A stretch of DNA of 64,000 nucleotides. Source: Qipengyuania nanhaisediminis (GTDB taxonomy: Bacteria; Pseudomonadota; Alphaproteobacteria; Sphingomonadales; Sphingomonadaceae). A program made the position numbers and the translations under genes. Within the stretch, counting starts at the first letter, position 1. The number at the start of each line of letters is the position of its first letter. Shown one piece after another: positions 30,149 to 39,540 of this stretch. The notes under the pieces were generated by a model. That model ran no database searches. It was not told where the DNA came from and saw nothing but the letters and a program-made list of their open reading frames with translations. The stretch spans positions 1 to 64,000 of the forward strand of contig NZ_FOWZ01000002.1 of assembly GCF_900115585.1 (NCBI RefSeq), read 5' to 3'.

Positions 30149-30628
30149 ATGCAGACCCGCAGCAACCCGATTACACCGGCAGGCTATGCCGCCATGAAAG
30201 CGCGATACGACCATCTCCTGGGCAAGGAACGCCCGGAGATCGTCGAAATCGTGAGCTGGGCTGCGGGCAATGGCGACCGGAGCGAGAACGGCGATTACCT
30301 GTATGGCCGCAAGAAAATGCGCGAGATCGACCGCGAGCTCGCCCATCTCGCCCGGCGCATGAAGGCCGCACAGGTCATCGCCCCGACCGACCAGCCGGAC
30401 AAGAGCAAGGCCTTCTTCGGCGCGCGCGTCACGATGGCCGACGAGAACGACAACGAGAAAACCGTCACTCTCGTCGGCGACGATGAGCAGGACGCAGGCA
30501 AGGGCCGGATCGGCTGGTCCAGCCCCCTCGCCCGCGCATTGAGGGGTGCAAGCGTCGGGGATTTGCGCACGGTCAGGCTTCCATCCGGCGTGAAGGAATG
30601 GGAAGTCGTCGCCATCGACTATGACTAG
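30149..30628 (+). CDS. greB: Transcription elongation factor GreB
   Basis: 159 aa. The N-terminal coiled coil has the acidic tip pair in NGDRSENGDYLYGRKKMREI, and GKERPEI before it is typical of GreB rather than GreA. The C-terminal FKBP-like domain (FFGARVTMADEN, VGDDEQDAGKGRIGWSSPLA) follows. It stimulates RNA cleavage in backtracked RNA polymerase. It overlaps the next ORF by 8 bp. Confidence 0.93.
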   Translation: MQTRSNPITPAGYAAMKARYDHLLGKERPEIVEIVSWAAGNGDRSENGDYLYGRKKMREIDRELAHLARRMKAAQVIAPTDQPDKSKAFFGARVTMADENDNEKTVTLVGDDEQDAGKGRIGWSSPLARALRGASVGDLRTVRLPSGVKEWEVVAIDYD

Positions 30629-31109
30629 GATCGCCGCCGCCCTCGCCGTGATGATCGCCGCAGCCACTCCGCTTGCGGCCAAGGATAGCCTCGGCGTGTT
30701 TTCCGGCTGGGCCGCCTTTCGCGACGCCAATGTGCCACGTTGCTATGCAATCGCCGCTGCCGAACCTACGCGCGACGGCACCGCATCGAGCGGCTACGCT
30801 ACGATAGGACACTGGCCGAAACGGAGCATTCGCGGTCAGGTCCACCTGCGCCTGTCGCAACCCCTGCGCGCCAAACAGGCCAGTTTGCGCATCGGCCGCC
30901 AGAGCTTTTCCGTCACAGTCGACGGGAACAAGGCCTGGGCGCGGGACAAGGCCATGGACGCCGCGATCGTCGCCGCCATGCGGTCGGCACCGTCGATGCG
31001 CATCACGGCGATCGGTACGAATGGCCGCCGCTTCACCGACACTTACGAACTTGCAGGCGCCGCAACGGCGATCGACGCGGCCACCCTGGGCTGTCGACGC
31101 TTCAGATAA
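30621..31109 (+). CDS. Secreted hypothetical protein, possibly IalB-like
   Basis: 162 aa with a signal peptide (LAVMIAAATPLAAK). The mature part starts GVFSGWAAFRD followed by CYAIAAAEPT, a layout resembling the invasion-associated-locus-B fold (Trp near the start, Cys pair: CYAI and a C-terminal GCRRF). The two cysteines could form a disulphide. It overlaps the greB stop by 8 bp, so is probably co-translated. The family assignment is tentative. Confidence 0.65.
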   Translation: MTRIAAALAVMIAAATPLAAKDSLGVFSGWAAFRDANVPRCYAIAAAEPTRDGTASSGYATIGHWPKRSIRGQVHLRLSQPLRAKQASLRIGRQSFSVTVDGNKAWARDKAMDAAIVAAMRSAPSMRITAIGTNGRRFTDTYELAGAATAIDAATLGCRRFR

Positions 31110-31144
31110 AGAAAGGGCCGATGGCATCGCTGCCACCGGCCCTT
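31106..31144 (-). terminator. Rho-independent terminator of the OMP gene
   Basis: Stem AAGGGCCG-x-TGGCA / TGCCA-x-CGGCCCTT with a 4-base loop lies between convergent genes. On the minus strand it runs into CTTTCTTTAT, so it mainly terminates the OMP gene. It may also stop the plus-strand greB transcript. Confidence 0.78.
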
Positions 31145-31162
31145 CACTTCACTCAGGTTCGA

Positions 31163-31825
31163 TTAGAAACGGTAGCCGAAGCCGACCATGACCTGGTGAC
31201 GGTCGGTGTCGATTTCACCGACATCGACGTCGGCAATGTCGCCTTCGAAGTCGAGTTCCGCATCGCTGTAGTTCGAATAGCGATACTCGACCTTGGCGAA
31301 GGTGTTCGCATCCAGCGCGTATTCGACGCCGGCACCCAGGCGATAGCCATCGGTGTCGAGCTTGGCGGCGTATTCTTCACCGTCGAACGAGCTGTTGATG
31401 TTGTAACGACCGTTCGTGTAGCCGCCCTTGGCGTAGATGAGCAGGTCCGGCTGTGCGAGCACACCGACACGGGCGCCGACATAGATGTCGCGGCCAGCGT
31501 TCACATCGCCGAGACCGAAGCCTTCAAAATCGCCGTTATCGAATTCGACGTCTGCGGTGGAATCGGTCAGTTCACCTTCAAGGCCGAGGACCACGCCGCC
31601 GGCATTGAAATCGTAACCGAGGCCGACGCCATAAACGACGCCTTCGATCGACTGGTCGTTGTCTTCGTTCACATCGTCATCGATCGAGCTGCCCGCCTTG
31701 CTGACGTCGTAACCGCCGACGACTTCGACGCGCGGGCCGGTGAACGGCGAGTTGTCCTGGGCGGCGGCAGGGGCTGCCATGGCGATTGCCGAACCGGCGA
31801 CCAGAAGTGTTGCGACCTTTTTCAT
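31163..31825 (-). CDS. Outer-membrane beta-barrel protein (porin/Opa-like family)
   Basis: 220 aa from the ATG at 31825 (GGAG seven bases upstream). The frame extends to 31876 without a better start. A signal peptide ends AAPAAAQDN. The mature protein consists of alternating beta strands with acidic loops: VEVVGGYDVSKAG, GVGLGYDFNAGGVVLGLEGE, VGARVGVLAQPDLLIYAKGG, LGAGVEYAL, AKVEYRYSNY. It ends in GFGYRF with terminal Phe, the BAM signal. This is the small eight-stranded OMP_b-brl family. Its loops are Asp/Asn-rich. Precise role (porin, adhesin or structural) unknown. Confidence 0.88.
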   Translation of the reverse strand: MKKVATLLVAGSAIAMAAPAAAQDNSPFTGPRVEVVGGYDVSKAGSSIDDDVNEDNDQSIEGVVYGVGLGYDFNAGGVVLGLEGELTDSTADVEFDNGDFEGFGLGDVNAGRDIYVGARVGVLAQPDLLIYAKGGYTNGRYNINSSFDGEEYAAKLDTDGYRLGAGVEYALDANTFAKVEYRYSNYSDAELDFEGDIADVDVGEIDTDRHQVMVGFGYRF

Positions 31826-32106
31826 AGTAAACTCCATTGTTGTTTTCGACGCGCCATGTGCGGCGCGTGGACCCAATCAACGGCAGTTTCCCACTTGCGT
31901 TTCATTAACCTCGCACAACAAGAAAGTGTTGCAGGTGCGCAACAAAATTAGCGACGAAATGCATCCTGCCGTCGACCAAATGCAGCAGGCGAGAATTTCG
32001 ACGAACGGTGCGGGAAACCGGCGAATTGCCGGAAACCGAATGCATGGTCCCGCATTGTGCACGCCCCTTTCCTTTCGCCCTTCGCGCGCCTATATGCGCC
32101 GCTCCC

Positions 32107-33351
32107 ATGGCCGATACGACTTTGATGAGCATCCCCGGGCAGGTTGACCCGGTTCCTGTCGCGCGTGACATCACGCCGCGTCCCGACGGGCGCGTGGATC
32201 TGATGGGCCTGCCCAAGGCGCGTATCCGCGAACTGTTCGAAACCGCAGGACTGGAAGCGAAGCAGGCGAAGCTGCGCTCCAAGCAGGTGTTTCACTGGCT
32301 CTATCATCGCGGCGTCACCGATTTCGAAGCGATGACGGACATCGCCAAGACGATGCGCCCCTGGCTGACCGAGCGTTTTGTCATCGGCCGTCCCGAGGTG
32401 GTAGAGGCCCAGCATTCGAACGACGGCACCCGCAAATGGCTGTTGAAGACCGCTGACGGGCACGAGTTCGAAATGGTCTTCATCCCCGATGCCGATCGCG
32501 GAACGCTGTGCGTGTCGAGCCAGGTGGGCTGCACACTCAACTGCCGCTTCTGCCACACCGGCACCATGCGCCTCGTGCGTAACCTGACGCCGGGCGAAAT
32601 CGTGGGTCAGGTCATGCTGGCGCGCGATGCGCTGGGCGAATGGCCCAAGGGCAAGATGGATTTCGCCGAGGAAGCGGACGAAACCGAATACCGCGCAGAC
32701 GGCCGCCTGCTGACGAATATCGTCATGATGGGCATGGGCGAACCGCTCTACAATTTCGAGAACGTGCGCGACGCACTGAAGCTGGTGATGGATGGCGAAG
32801 GCCTGGCCCTCTCCAAGCGCCGCATCACGCTGTCGACCAGCGGCGTGGTACCGGCAATGGAACGCTGCGGCGAAGAAATCGGCGTGAACCTCGCCGTGTC
32901 GCTCCACGCGGTGACCAAGGAAGTCCGCGACGAGATCGTCCCGATCAACAAGAAGTACGGCATCGAGGAACTGCTTGCGGCGTGCGCCGCCTATCCGGGT
33001 GCCAGCAACGCCCGTCGCATCACCTTCGAATACGTGATGCTGAAGGACAAGAACGATTCCGACGACGATGCGCGCGAACTGGTGCGCCTCATCAAGGAAT
33101 ACGACCTTCCCGCCAAGGTGAACCTGATCCCGTTCAACCCCTGGCCCGGCGCACCCTATGAATGCTCCACGCCCGAGCGCGTGCGCGCTTTTTCGAACAT
33201 CGTCTTCGAAAACGGCATTTCCGCGCCGGTTCGTACCCCGCGCGGCCGCGATATCGATGCGGCTTGCGGCCAGCTGAAGACCACTGCCGAAAAGAAATCG
33301 CGCGCCCAGCGTGATCGCGAAGCGGCAGAGGCCGGAGCCGCGCAGGAGTGA
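32107..33351 (+). CDS. rlmN: Dual-specificity 23S rRNA (A2503)/tRNA (A37) C2-methyltransferase RlmN
   Basis: 414 aa from the ATG at 32107; the frame is open to 32008, but the upstream residues are not family-like. It is a radical SAM enzyme. The iron-sulphur motif CxxxCxxC is in [32 protein letters not shown] and the STSGVVPAM strand are family-typical. Two further cysteines needed for the methyl-transfer mechanism lie in the C-terminal half (CGEEIG region and DAACGQL near residue 390). It is followed with a 4-bp overlap by a methyltransferase. Confidence 0.95.
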   Translation: MADTTLMSIPGQVDPVPVARDITPRPDGRVDLMGLPKARIRELFETAGLEAKQAKLRSKQVFHWLYHRGVTDFEAMTDIAKTMRPWLTERFVIGRPEVVEAQHSNDGTRKWLLKTADGHEFEMVFIPDADRGTLCVSSQVGCTLNCRFCHTGTMRLVRNLTPGEIVGQVMLARDALGEWPKGKMDFAEEADETEYRADGRLLTNIVMMGMGEPLYNFENVRDALKLVMDGEGLALSKRRITLSTSGVVPAMERCGEEIGVNLAVSLHAVTKEVRDEIVPINKKYGIEELLAACAAYPGASNARRITFEYVMLKDKNDSDDDARELVRLIKEYDLPAKVNLIPFNPWPGAPYECSTPERVRAFSNIVFENGISAPVRTPRGRDIDAACGQLKTTAEKKSRAQRDREAAEAGAAQE

Positions 33352-33959
33352 GCGCGGACGCGGACACGATCGCCTATTACGAGGCGAACGCGCCGCGCTA
33401 CACCCTGTCATTCGGCCAAGGGCCGAGCCGCTTTCTCGACGCATTCCTCGACCGGCTTGATGCCGGTGCGGAAATCCTTGAACTCGGCTGCGGGAGTGGC
33501 CGGGATTCCGCGCGCATGGTCGAACGCGGGTTTGCGGTCGATCCGACCGACGGGACCGAGGCCATGGCCCGCAAGGCCCGCGAACGCTTCGACCTGCCGG
33601 CACGCAAGCTGCTGTTCTCCGAGCTCGACGCGCAAAGTGCCTATGATGCGATCTGGGCACACGCATGCCTGCTGCACCTGCCCCGCGTCGCTCTTCCCCC
33701 CGTCCTGCGATCCATCCACGCCGCCCTGCGTCCCGGCGGCCTGCACTTTGCCAATTACAAACTCGGCGACGAGGTGCATCCGGACGAAGGCCGCGATCCG
33801 CTGGGACGCTGGACCAATCTCCCCTCGCCCGAATGGCTGGAGGAGCGGTACTGCGAAGCGGGATTCACCATCCTCGATGCCATACGCTATCGCGGAGAAG
33901 GGGCCGACGGCGTGCAGCGCGACTGGTATGCCCTGACTGTCGGGCGCGCTGGCGATTGA
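33348..33959 (+). CDS. Class I SAM-dependent methyltransferase (TehB/UbiE-like)
   Basis: 203 aa starting at a GTG that overlaps the rlmN stop by 4 bp (GTGA). Begins [13 protein letters not shown], then the SAM motif [20 protein letters not shown] (residues ~38-57) and a target-cavity region [14 protein letters not shown]. The C-terminal part ends in a DWYALTV strand. This resembles small cytosolic methyltransferases that act on small molecules. No substrate can be read from sequence. Confidence 0.82.
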   Translation: MSADADTIAYYEANAPRYTLSFGQGPSRFLDAFLDRLDAGAEILELGCGSGRDSARMVERGFAVDPTDGTEAMARKARERFDLPARKLLFSELDAQSAYDAIWAHACLLHLPRVALPPVLRSIHAALRPGGLHFANYKLGDEVHPDEGRDPLGRWTNLPSPEWLEERYCEAGFTILDAIRYRGEGADGVQRDWYALTVGRAGD

Positions 33960-34087
33960 CCGCGGCGGCCCAACCCTTTCCTACTTTGGCGCCTTGTGCT
34001 GGAAAGGGGCGGATGACTGTGCTGACGCCCTGTAGAACGACCGGAAGCCGCCACTTGCAAGGTTGGCAGGATTTACTCCCCTGGACC

Positions 34088-34113
34088 GTGTTCCACCCGT
34101 TCCATTCTGTAGG
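34088..34113 (+). repeat. Copy A of a dispersed 26-bp repeat
   Basis: GTGTTCCACCCGTTCCA followed by TTCTGTAGG. It matches 41132-41157 (opposite strand) at 25 of 26 positions. Here it lies in the leader just before the MOSC gene start. See the findings for the second copy. Confidence 0.7.
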
Positions 34114-34128
34114 ATTGCCAGGCCTGTC

Positions 34129-34776
34129 ATGACCATTCGCATCGACGCCATCTGCATCGGCCTGCCAAAGCCCTTCAACGGCGCGGAACTCAGCGCCATC
34201 GACAAACGCCCGCTTGAAGGAAAGGCGACCTTTCGCAGTTTCGGCATCGAAGGGGATATGGTCGCCGATACGAAGCACCACGGCGGGATCGACATGGCGG
34301 TGCACCAGTATCCGACCGACCATTATCGCAAGTGGTACGAGGTGCTGGGAGGACATCCCCTTCTGACAGGCCCTGCCCCTTTCGGCGAGAACCTGATGGT
34401 CGCGGGCCTGAGAGAGGACGGGGTCCTTATCGGCGATCGTTTCCGTCTCGGGACTGCCTTGCTGGAAGTCAGCCAGCCTCGCCAGCCATGCTGGAAGATA
34501 GAGCATCGCTTCGGCCGCAAGGGCATGGTGGCGCACATCCTCGGCGCGCACAATTGCGGCTGGTACTACCGCGTCGTCGAGGAAGGCGAGGCCGAGGCGG
34601 GCGACGAATTGCGCAAGGTCGAGGACGGCCATGCTGACTGGAGCGTCGCCCGCGTTTTCGCGGCTCTCTACGACCCGGCGGCAAACCCGAATCAGGACGA
34701 GTTGCGTGCGATTGCCGGGCTCGACCGGCTCACCGGAAAATGGCGCGAGAAGGCACGTGGCAGATTGAAATCATAG
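34129..34776 (+). CDS. MOSC domain-containing protein (YiiM-like)
   Basis: 215 aa from the ATG at 34129. The frame stays open upstream to 34063, but those codons run through the dispersed repeat and are unlikely to be coding. MOSC signatures: HHGGIDMAVHQYPTDHY, GPAPFGENLMVAGL, EDGVLIGDRFRLGTALLEVS and the conserved cysteine of QPRQPCWKIEHRFG. YiiM-type proteins are molybdenum-cofactor-linked reductases acting on N-hydroxylated purines and the like. The C-terminal extension (EELRAIAGL-like helix) is also seen in YiiM. Partner enzymes are not adjacent. Confidence 0.88.
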   Translation: MTIRIDAICIGLPKPFNGAELSAIDKRPLEGKATFRSFGIEGDMVADTKHHGGIDMAVHQYPTDHYRKWYEVLGGHPLLTGPAPFGENLMVAGLREDGVLIGDRFRLGTALLEVSQPRQPCWKIEHRFGRKGMVAHILGAHNCGWYYRVVEEGEAEAGDELRKVEDGHADWSVARVFAALYDPAANPNQDELRAIAGLDRLTGKWREKARGRLKS

Positions 34777-34894
34777 CATTTCGTCGCAGGCCGCCGGTCG
34801 GTTTATCGCTAATTTCGAGTTAAAGGCGTTTGTTCATCCGCGGTTGTAATCCCCGCCGCAAACTGGCGACAAATCACTCATTAGGGGACGCACA

Positions 34895-35278
34895 ATGAAG
34901 AAGATCGCACTCGCATTCGCCGCCGGCACCATGGCCGTGACCGGCATTGGAACCGCCGCTCCGGCAGCCGCCGACCCGCCCAGCTGGGCTCCGGCTCACG
35001 GCAAGCGCGCCAAGGACCGGATGTACAACAACCAGGGCTATTACGTCACGCCGCGCCGCATCACGCGCGACAGCTACATGTGGCGTGGCCGCGACGGCCG
35101 TTATTACTGCAAGCGTGACAACGGCACGACCGGTCTCGTCATCGGTGCAGGTGTCGGTGCTTTGGCAGGCCACGAGCTGGCCGGTCGCGGCGACCGCACG
35201 CTTGGCGCTATCCTCGGCGGCGCCGTGGGCGCAATCGTCGGACGCGAGATTGACCGGGGCAGCCTGCGCTGCCGCTGA
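34895..35278 (+). CDS. Glycine-zipper 2TM domain protein (17-kDa surface-antigen-like)
   Basis: 127 aa. Signal peptide to about residue 25 (ending PAAA), then a basic region (YNNQGYYVTPRRITRDSY, WRGRDGRYYCKR) and a glycine-zipper pair GLVIGAGVGALAGHELAG and TLGAILGGAVGAIVGREID that inserts in membranes. It ends in LRCR. Such proteins sit in the outer membrane or periplasm. It is followed at once by a terminator, so it is a single-gene transcript. Confidence 0.88.
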   Translation: MKKIALAFAAGTMAVTGIGTAAPAAADPPSWAPAHGKRAKDRMYNNQGYYVTPRRITRDSYMWRGRDGRYYCKRDNGTTGLVIGAGVGALAGHELAGRGDRTLGAILGGAVGAIVGREIDRGSLRCR

Positions 35279-35299
35279 TAGACCTGAGATGACAGCAAG

Positions 35300-35329
35300 C
35301 GCCGCGGGCCGATGGGCCTGCGGCGTTTT
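35300..35329 (+). terminator. Rho-independent terminator of the glycine-zipper gene
   Basis: An 11-bp stem CGCCGCGGGCC / GGCCTGCGGCG (one G-U pair) with a GATG loop is followed by TTTT, 21 bp after the stop codon. Confidence 0.85.
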
Positions 35330-35421
35330 GCTTGTCCGCACCTCATCGGCGCAAAGGGCTTGATCGCACACGCATTGCTGGTCCAGACCGGCGCCATGGA
35401 TCGATCCGACGAGCTTTCCCG

Positions 35422-36189
35422 ATGACCCGGCCCGCCGTACTGGTGACCGGTGGCGCAAAGCGGCTCGGGGCCGCTATCGTGAAGGCCTTCGCCGCGAAGG
35501 GCTGGCACGCCATCATCCACTACCACAGCTCCGATGGCGCGGCGCAGGAACTGGCCGGCAGCCTGCCGAGCGCGGAGACGGTCTGCTGCGATCTGCGCGA
35601 TGGCGAGGCAGCGGTTCAAATGATCGAAGAGCTTGCGCAGCGCCACGAGGATTGGCGGGTGCTGGTAAACTCCGCCTCCGCTTTCTCGCCCGACGATGTA
35701 ACCGGGCTCGATCCCGATACGAACCAGAGGGCGATGCAGATCAACGCCCGCTCCCCCGCCCGCATGGCACAGGCCTTCCTTAAGGGCGCCAAGTCAGAGG
35801 ACGGGCGCTGCGTCATCCAGGTCACCGACCAGAAGCTGCGGAACCCCAATCCCGACTTCTTCAGCTACACGATGAGCAAGCACGCGCTCGACGCCACCAT
35901 CGCAATGCTTTCCATGGGCGCAACCCGCGATGGCGACCGGGTCTACGGCCTCGCTCCCGGAGCGATACTGCCGAGCCACGATCAGACGGAAGAGGAGGCC
36001 GAGCGCTCGCACCGGATGAACTTGCTCCGGCGTCGCACCGGGGTGGACGAGATTGCCGACGCCGCCGTGTTCTTGGCGCAAGGCGACCTCGCCAGCGGCC
36101 AGACGCTCTTCATCGACAGCGGCCAGCACCTGCTGCAACAGGACAGGGATGTCATTTATCTGGCCCGGGAAGAGGGAGCCGGGGCTTGA
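35422..36189 (+). CDS. SDR-family oxidoreductase, pteridine-reductase-like
   Basis: 255 aa from the ATG at 35422. The nucleotide motif TGGAKRLG matches the TGX3RXG pattern of pteridine reductases/FolM rather than the generic TGxxxGxG. VNSASAF replaces the usual NNAG. The catalytic pair is YTMSK. TDQKLRNPNPDFFSYTMSKH is typical of PTR1-like enzymes, which reduce dihydrobiopterin/dihydromonapterin with NADPH. It overlaps the downstream cytochrome b gene by 4 bp, linking a pterin-type reductase to a molybdopterin oxidoreductase operon. Confidence 0.82.
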   Translation: MTRPAVLVTGGAKRLGAAIVKAFAAKGWHAIIHYHSSDGAAQELAGSLPSAETVCCDLRDGEAAVQMIEELAQRHEDWRVLVNSASAFSPDDVTGLDPDTNQRAMQINARSPARMAQAFLKGAKSEDGRCVIQVTDQKLRNPNPDFFSYTMSKHALDATIAMLSMGATRDGDRVYGLAPGAILPSHDQTEEEAERSHRMNLLRRRTGVDEIADAAVFLAQGDLASGQTLFIDSGQHLLQQDRDVIYLAREEGAGA

Positions 36190-36857
36190 AACGTCACGCC
36201 CTTTCTACGCGCTTGTGGCACTGGCTGAACCTGTTCTGCGTAGTCATCCTGTTCATGTCGGGGCTGACAATCTCCAACGCCCACCGCCTGCTCTACTGGG
36301 GCGACTGGGGTTTCTCGCGCCAGCAGGCCTGGCTCGAAGTTCCCCGTTTCCCCGACTGGATGACGATCCCCGGCTATTACAGCCTAGCGGTCGCACGCGA
36401 CTGGCATATCCTCGTCGCCTGGCCGTTTGCGCTAGGCCTGCTTTTCATGTGGGCTGCGATGCTCCTCAACAGGCATTTCAAGCGCGACATCGCCACCAGC
36501 AAGCGCGAATGGAGCTGGTCCAACATCAAGCGCGATATCATCCAGCACCTGAAGCTCGATTTCGACCACGGGGACGGCAAGTACAACTTCCTCCAGAAGC
36601 TGGCGTACGGGCTGGTGCTGGGAGTACTCCTGCCTATGATGGTCTTCACCGGAATGGCGATCAGCCCGGGGCTTGAGCCGCTGCTCGGATGGATGGTCGA
36701 CCTCCTTGGCGGCAGGCAATCGGCACGCAGCCTGCACTTCATCTTCGCTTTCGCTATCTTAGGCTTCTTCATCGTGCATCTGGCCCTGGTCATTCTCGCA
36801 GGCCCCTACCGGCAAATCCGGGACATGATCACCGGAGGACGCATCGATGAAGCGTAG
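36186..36857 (+). CDS. Membrane cytochrome b (cytochrome b561/b6 domain)
   Basis: 223 aa starting at a TTG overlapping the SDR stop by 4 bp. Four hydrophobic helices with histidines suited to bis-haem b: LWHWLNLFCVVILFMSGL, DWHILVAWPFALGLLFMW, and FAFAILGFFIVHLALVILAG near the end. Such subunits carry electrons between the quinone pool and a periplasmic redox partner. The molybdopterin protein encoded next overlaps it by 11 bp, so they most likely form one complex, as in MsrPQ-like or sulphite-oxidase systems. Confidence 0.88.
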   Translation: MKRHALSTRLWHWLNLFCVVILFMSGLTISNAHRLLYWGDWGFSRQQAWLEVPRFPDWMTIPGYYSLAVARDWHILVAWPFALGLLFMWAAMLLNRHFKRDIATSKREWSWSNIKRDIIQHLKLDFDHGDGKYNFLQKLAYGLVLGVLLPMMVFTGMAISPGLEPLLGWMVDLLGGRQSARSLHFIFAFAILGFFIVHLALVILAGPYRQIRDMITGGRIDEA

Positions 36858-37587
36858 GGGTTTTCTCGCAGTGCTCGGGGCCGGCTTCGTCGCCGGGTGC
36901 AACAAGTTTGCCGACAGTGACGCTGGCTCGAAACTGCTGGGCGCCGCGGAAAAGTGGCACAAGAATGCGCACGACTTGCTGATGGACAGGAAAGCGCTCG
37001 CCCCCGAGTTCCCGCGCAGCGCCATCTCCCCCTTCTTTCGGGGCAACGGTTCGGTCGATCCGCAAAACGGCGACTACCCGGCCCAGGCCGACGCAGGGTT
37101 TGCCGACTGGCGGCTGGAAGTCCGCGGCCTCGTCGAACACCCGCTCTCGCTCAGTCTCGAGAATATCCGCAAGCTGCCCCAGCGCACGCAAGTGACGCGC
37201 CATGACTGCGTCGAGGGCTGGAGTGCGATCGGCGAATGGACCGGTCCGCAGCTTTCCCTGCTGCTCGACGCGGCAAAGCTGAGGCCCGAGGCGAAGTACA
37301 TCGTATTCCGCTGCGCAGATAACCTCAACGGGCAGGACTATTACGAGAGCGTCGACCTAATCGACGCTTATCACCCCCAAACGATCGTCGCGCACGAGCT
37401 GAACGGCGAACCGCTCCCCATTCGCAACGGTGCCCCGCTACGAATGCGCATCGAACGCCAGCTGGGCTACAAGCACGCCAAGTATCTCACTGCCATCGAA
37501 GCGGTCGCGAGCCTCGATGATATTGAAGGCGGTAAAGGCGGCTATTGGGAAGATCGCGCCGGCTACCAGTGGTACGCCGGTATCTGA
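36847..37587 (+). CDS. Molybdopterin-dependent oxidoreductase (sulphite oxidase/MsrP-like)
   Basis: 246 aa. N-terminus MKRRGFLAVLGAGFVAGC combines a twin-arginine motif with a lipobox Cys (about residue 18), implying Tat export of the folded cofactor protein and lipid anchoring. The oxidoreductase molybdopterin fold shows LEVRGLVEHPLSLSLENIRK and the Mo-ligand cysteine of TRHDCVEGWSAIGEW (about residue 119). Typical C-terminal positions GYKHAKYLTAIEAV follow. Substrate (methionine sulphoxide, sulphite or other) cannot be told. The cytochrome b upstream is the expected electron partner. Confidence 0.9.
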   Translation: MKRRGFLAVLGAGFVAGCNKFADSDAGSKLLGAAEKWHKNAHDLLMDRKALAPEFPRSAISPFFRGNGSVDPQNGDYPAQADAGFADWRLEVRGLVEHPLSLSLENIRKLPQRTQVTRHDCVEGWSAIGEWTGPQLSLLLDAAKLRPEAKYIVFRCADNLNGQDYYESVDLIDAYHPQTIVAHELNGEPLPIRNGAPLRMRIERQLGYKHAKYLTAIEAVASLDDIEGGKGGYWEDRAGYQWYAGI

Positions 37588-38025
37588 TCAATCGGGGTAT
37601 TTGCGCGCCATTGCGTCCCAGTCGTTGCGCACCAATTGCTCGAGCACGTCCATGTCGACGTCGCCAAGCTTGTTTATGTAGAGGCAGCTCTTCCCCGTCG
37701 CATACTTGCCGAGTTTGGCCAGCAATTTGTCACGCCGCTTGCCGGCTTCCGGGTCGCAATATCCACCCATGAGATAGAGCGAATGCTTGGCCTTACGGGG
37801 GCTAAAGCCGCTGCGCATCCAGTGTACCTCCCGCCCACTTTCGTAGGTCGTGCGGTATTCGCCGTAGCCGATAATGGATGGCCCCCACATCTTCGGTGCT
37901 TCACCTGTCACCTTGCGGAACAGCTCGTCGAGACGTCCGGCTTCCTCGCGTTTGCTTTGCGGCTCGACTGCAGCAATGAAGTCGGCGGGATCGCGATCGG
38001 TGATTTGCGTCTTAGCTTCTGCCAT
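37588..38025 (-). CDS. DUF1801 domain-containing protein
   Basis: 145 aa. DUF1801 signature: DFIAAVEPQSKREEAGRLDE, MWGPSIIGYGEYRTTYESGR and GKSCLYINKLGDVDMDVLEQ. Small cytosolic protein, function unsettled in the family. Its stop abuts the stop of the convergent molybdopterin gene (no intergenic base). ATG at 38025. Confidence 0.87.
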   Translation of the reverse strand: MAEAKTQITDRDPADFIAAVEPQSKREEAGRLDELFRKVTGEAPKMWGPSIIGYGEYRTTYESGREVHWMRSGFSPRKAKHSLYLMGGYCDPEAGKRRDKLLAKLGKYATGKSCLYINKLGDVDMDVLEQLVRNDWDAMARKYPD

Positions 38026-38180
38026 GGCTGACGATTAACACGCCTGACCTTTCCGACCAAAATTCGGGCGACTTCGGCCTTTCACTAGAACCCGCCGCTT
38101 TCGGCCCACTTAGCGCTTCTTGATTGCCTACTGCCTCGCGCTCCTGCTAGCCGCGCGCCAAGATAACCAAGGTGCACTCC

Positions 38181-39395
<1,215 letters not shown>

Positions 39396-39481
39396 AGAAT
39401 TACCGGACAGCTATTCCGTAGGCGCGTAAAATTGCGCTCATAGCGGCGGTAGGGTTCGAATCTTTGCGACGAACGGTTGAC

Positions 39482-39524
39482 TTATCCACCTCCCTCCACA
39501 GCGAATTGTGTGGAAAGTGGATAA
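39482..39524. repeat. Nested inverted repeat with DnaA-box-like arms
   Basis: TTATCCAC (39482-39489) ... TCCACA (39495-39500) - 8 bases - TGTGGA (39509-39514) ... GTGGATAA (39517-39524). Both outer and inner arms are perfect inverted repeats. TTATCCAC is eight bases of the DnaA-box consensus TTATCCACA, here in two opposite copies 35 bp apart. It lies 86 bp after argG and ahead of the hairpin-rich stretch. It could be a protein operator or an RNA stem. Confidence 0.6.
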
Positions 39525-39540
39525 CTCGCCTCTTGTGCGC

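Noticed and set aside
39450-39470. GGTTCGAATC, a tRNA T-loop-like sequence after argG
   Set aside because: The flanking stem is mostly G-U pairs and no acceptor, anticodon or D arm can be built around it.
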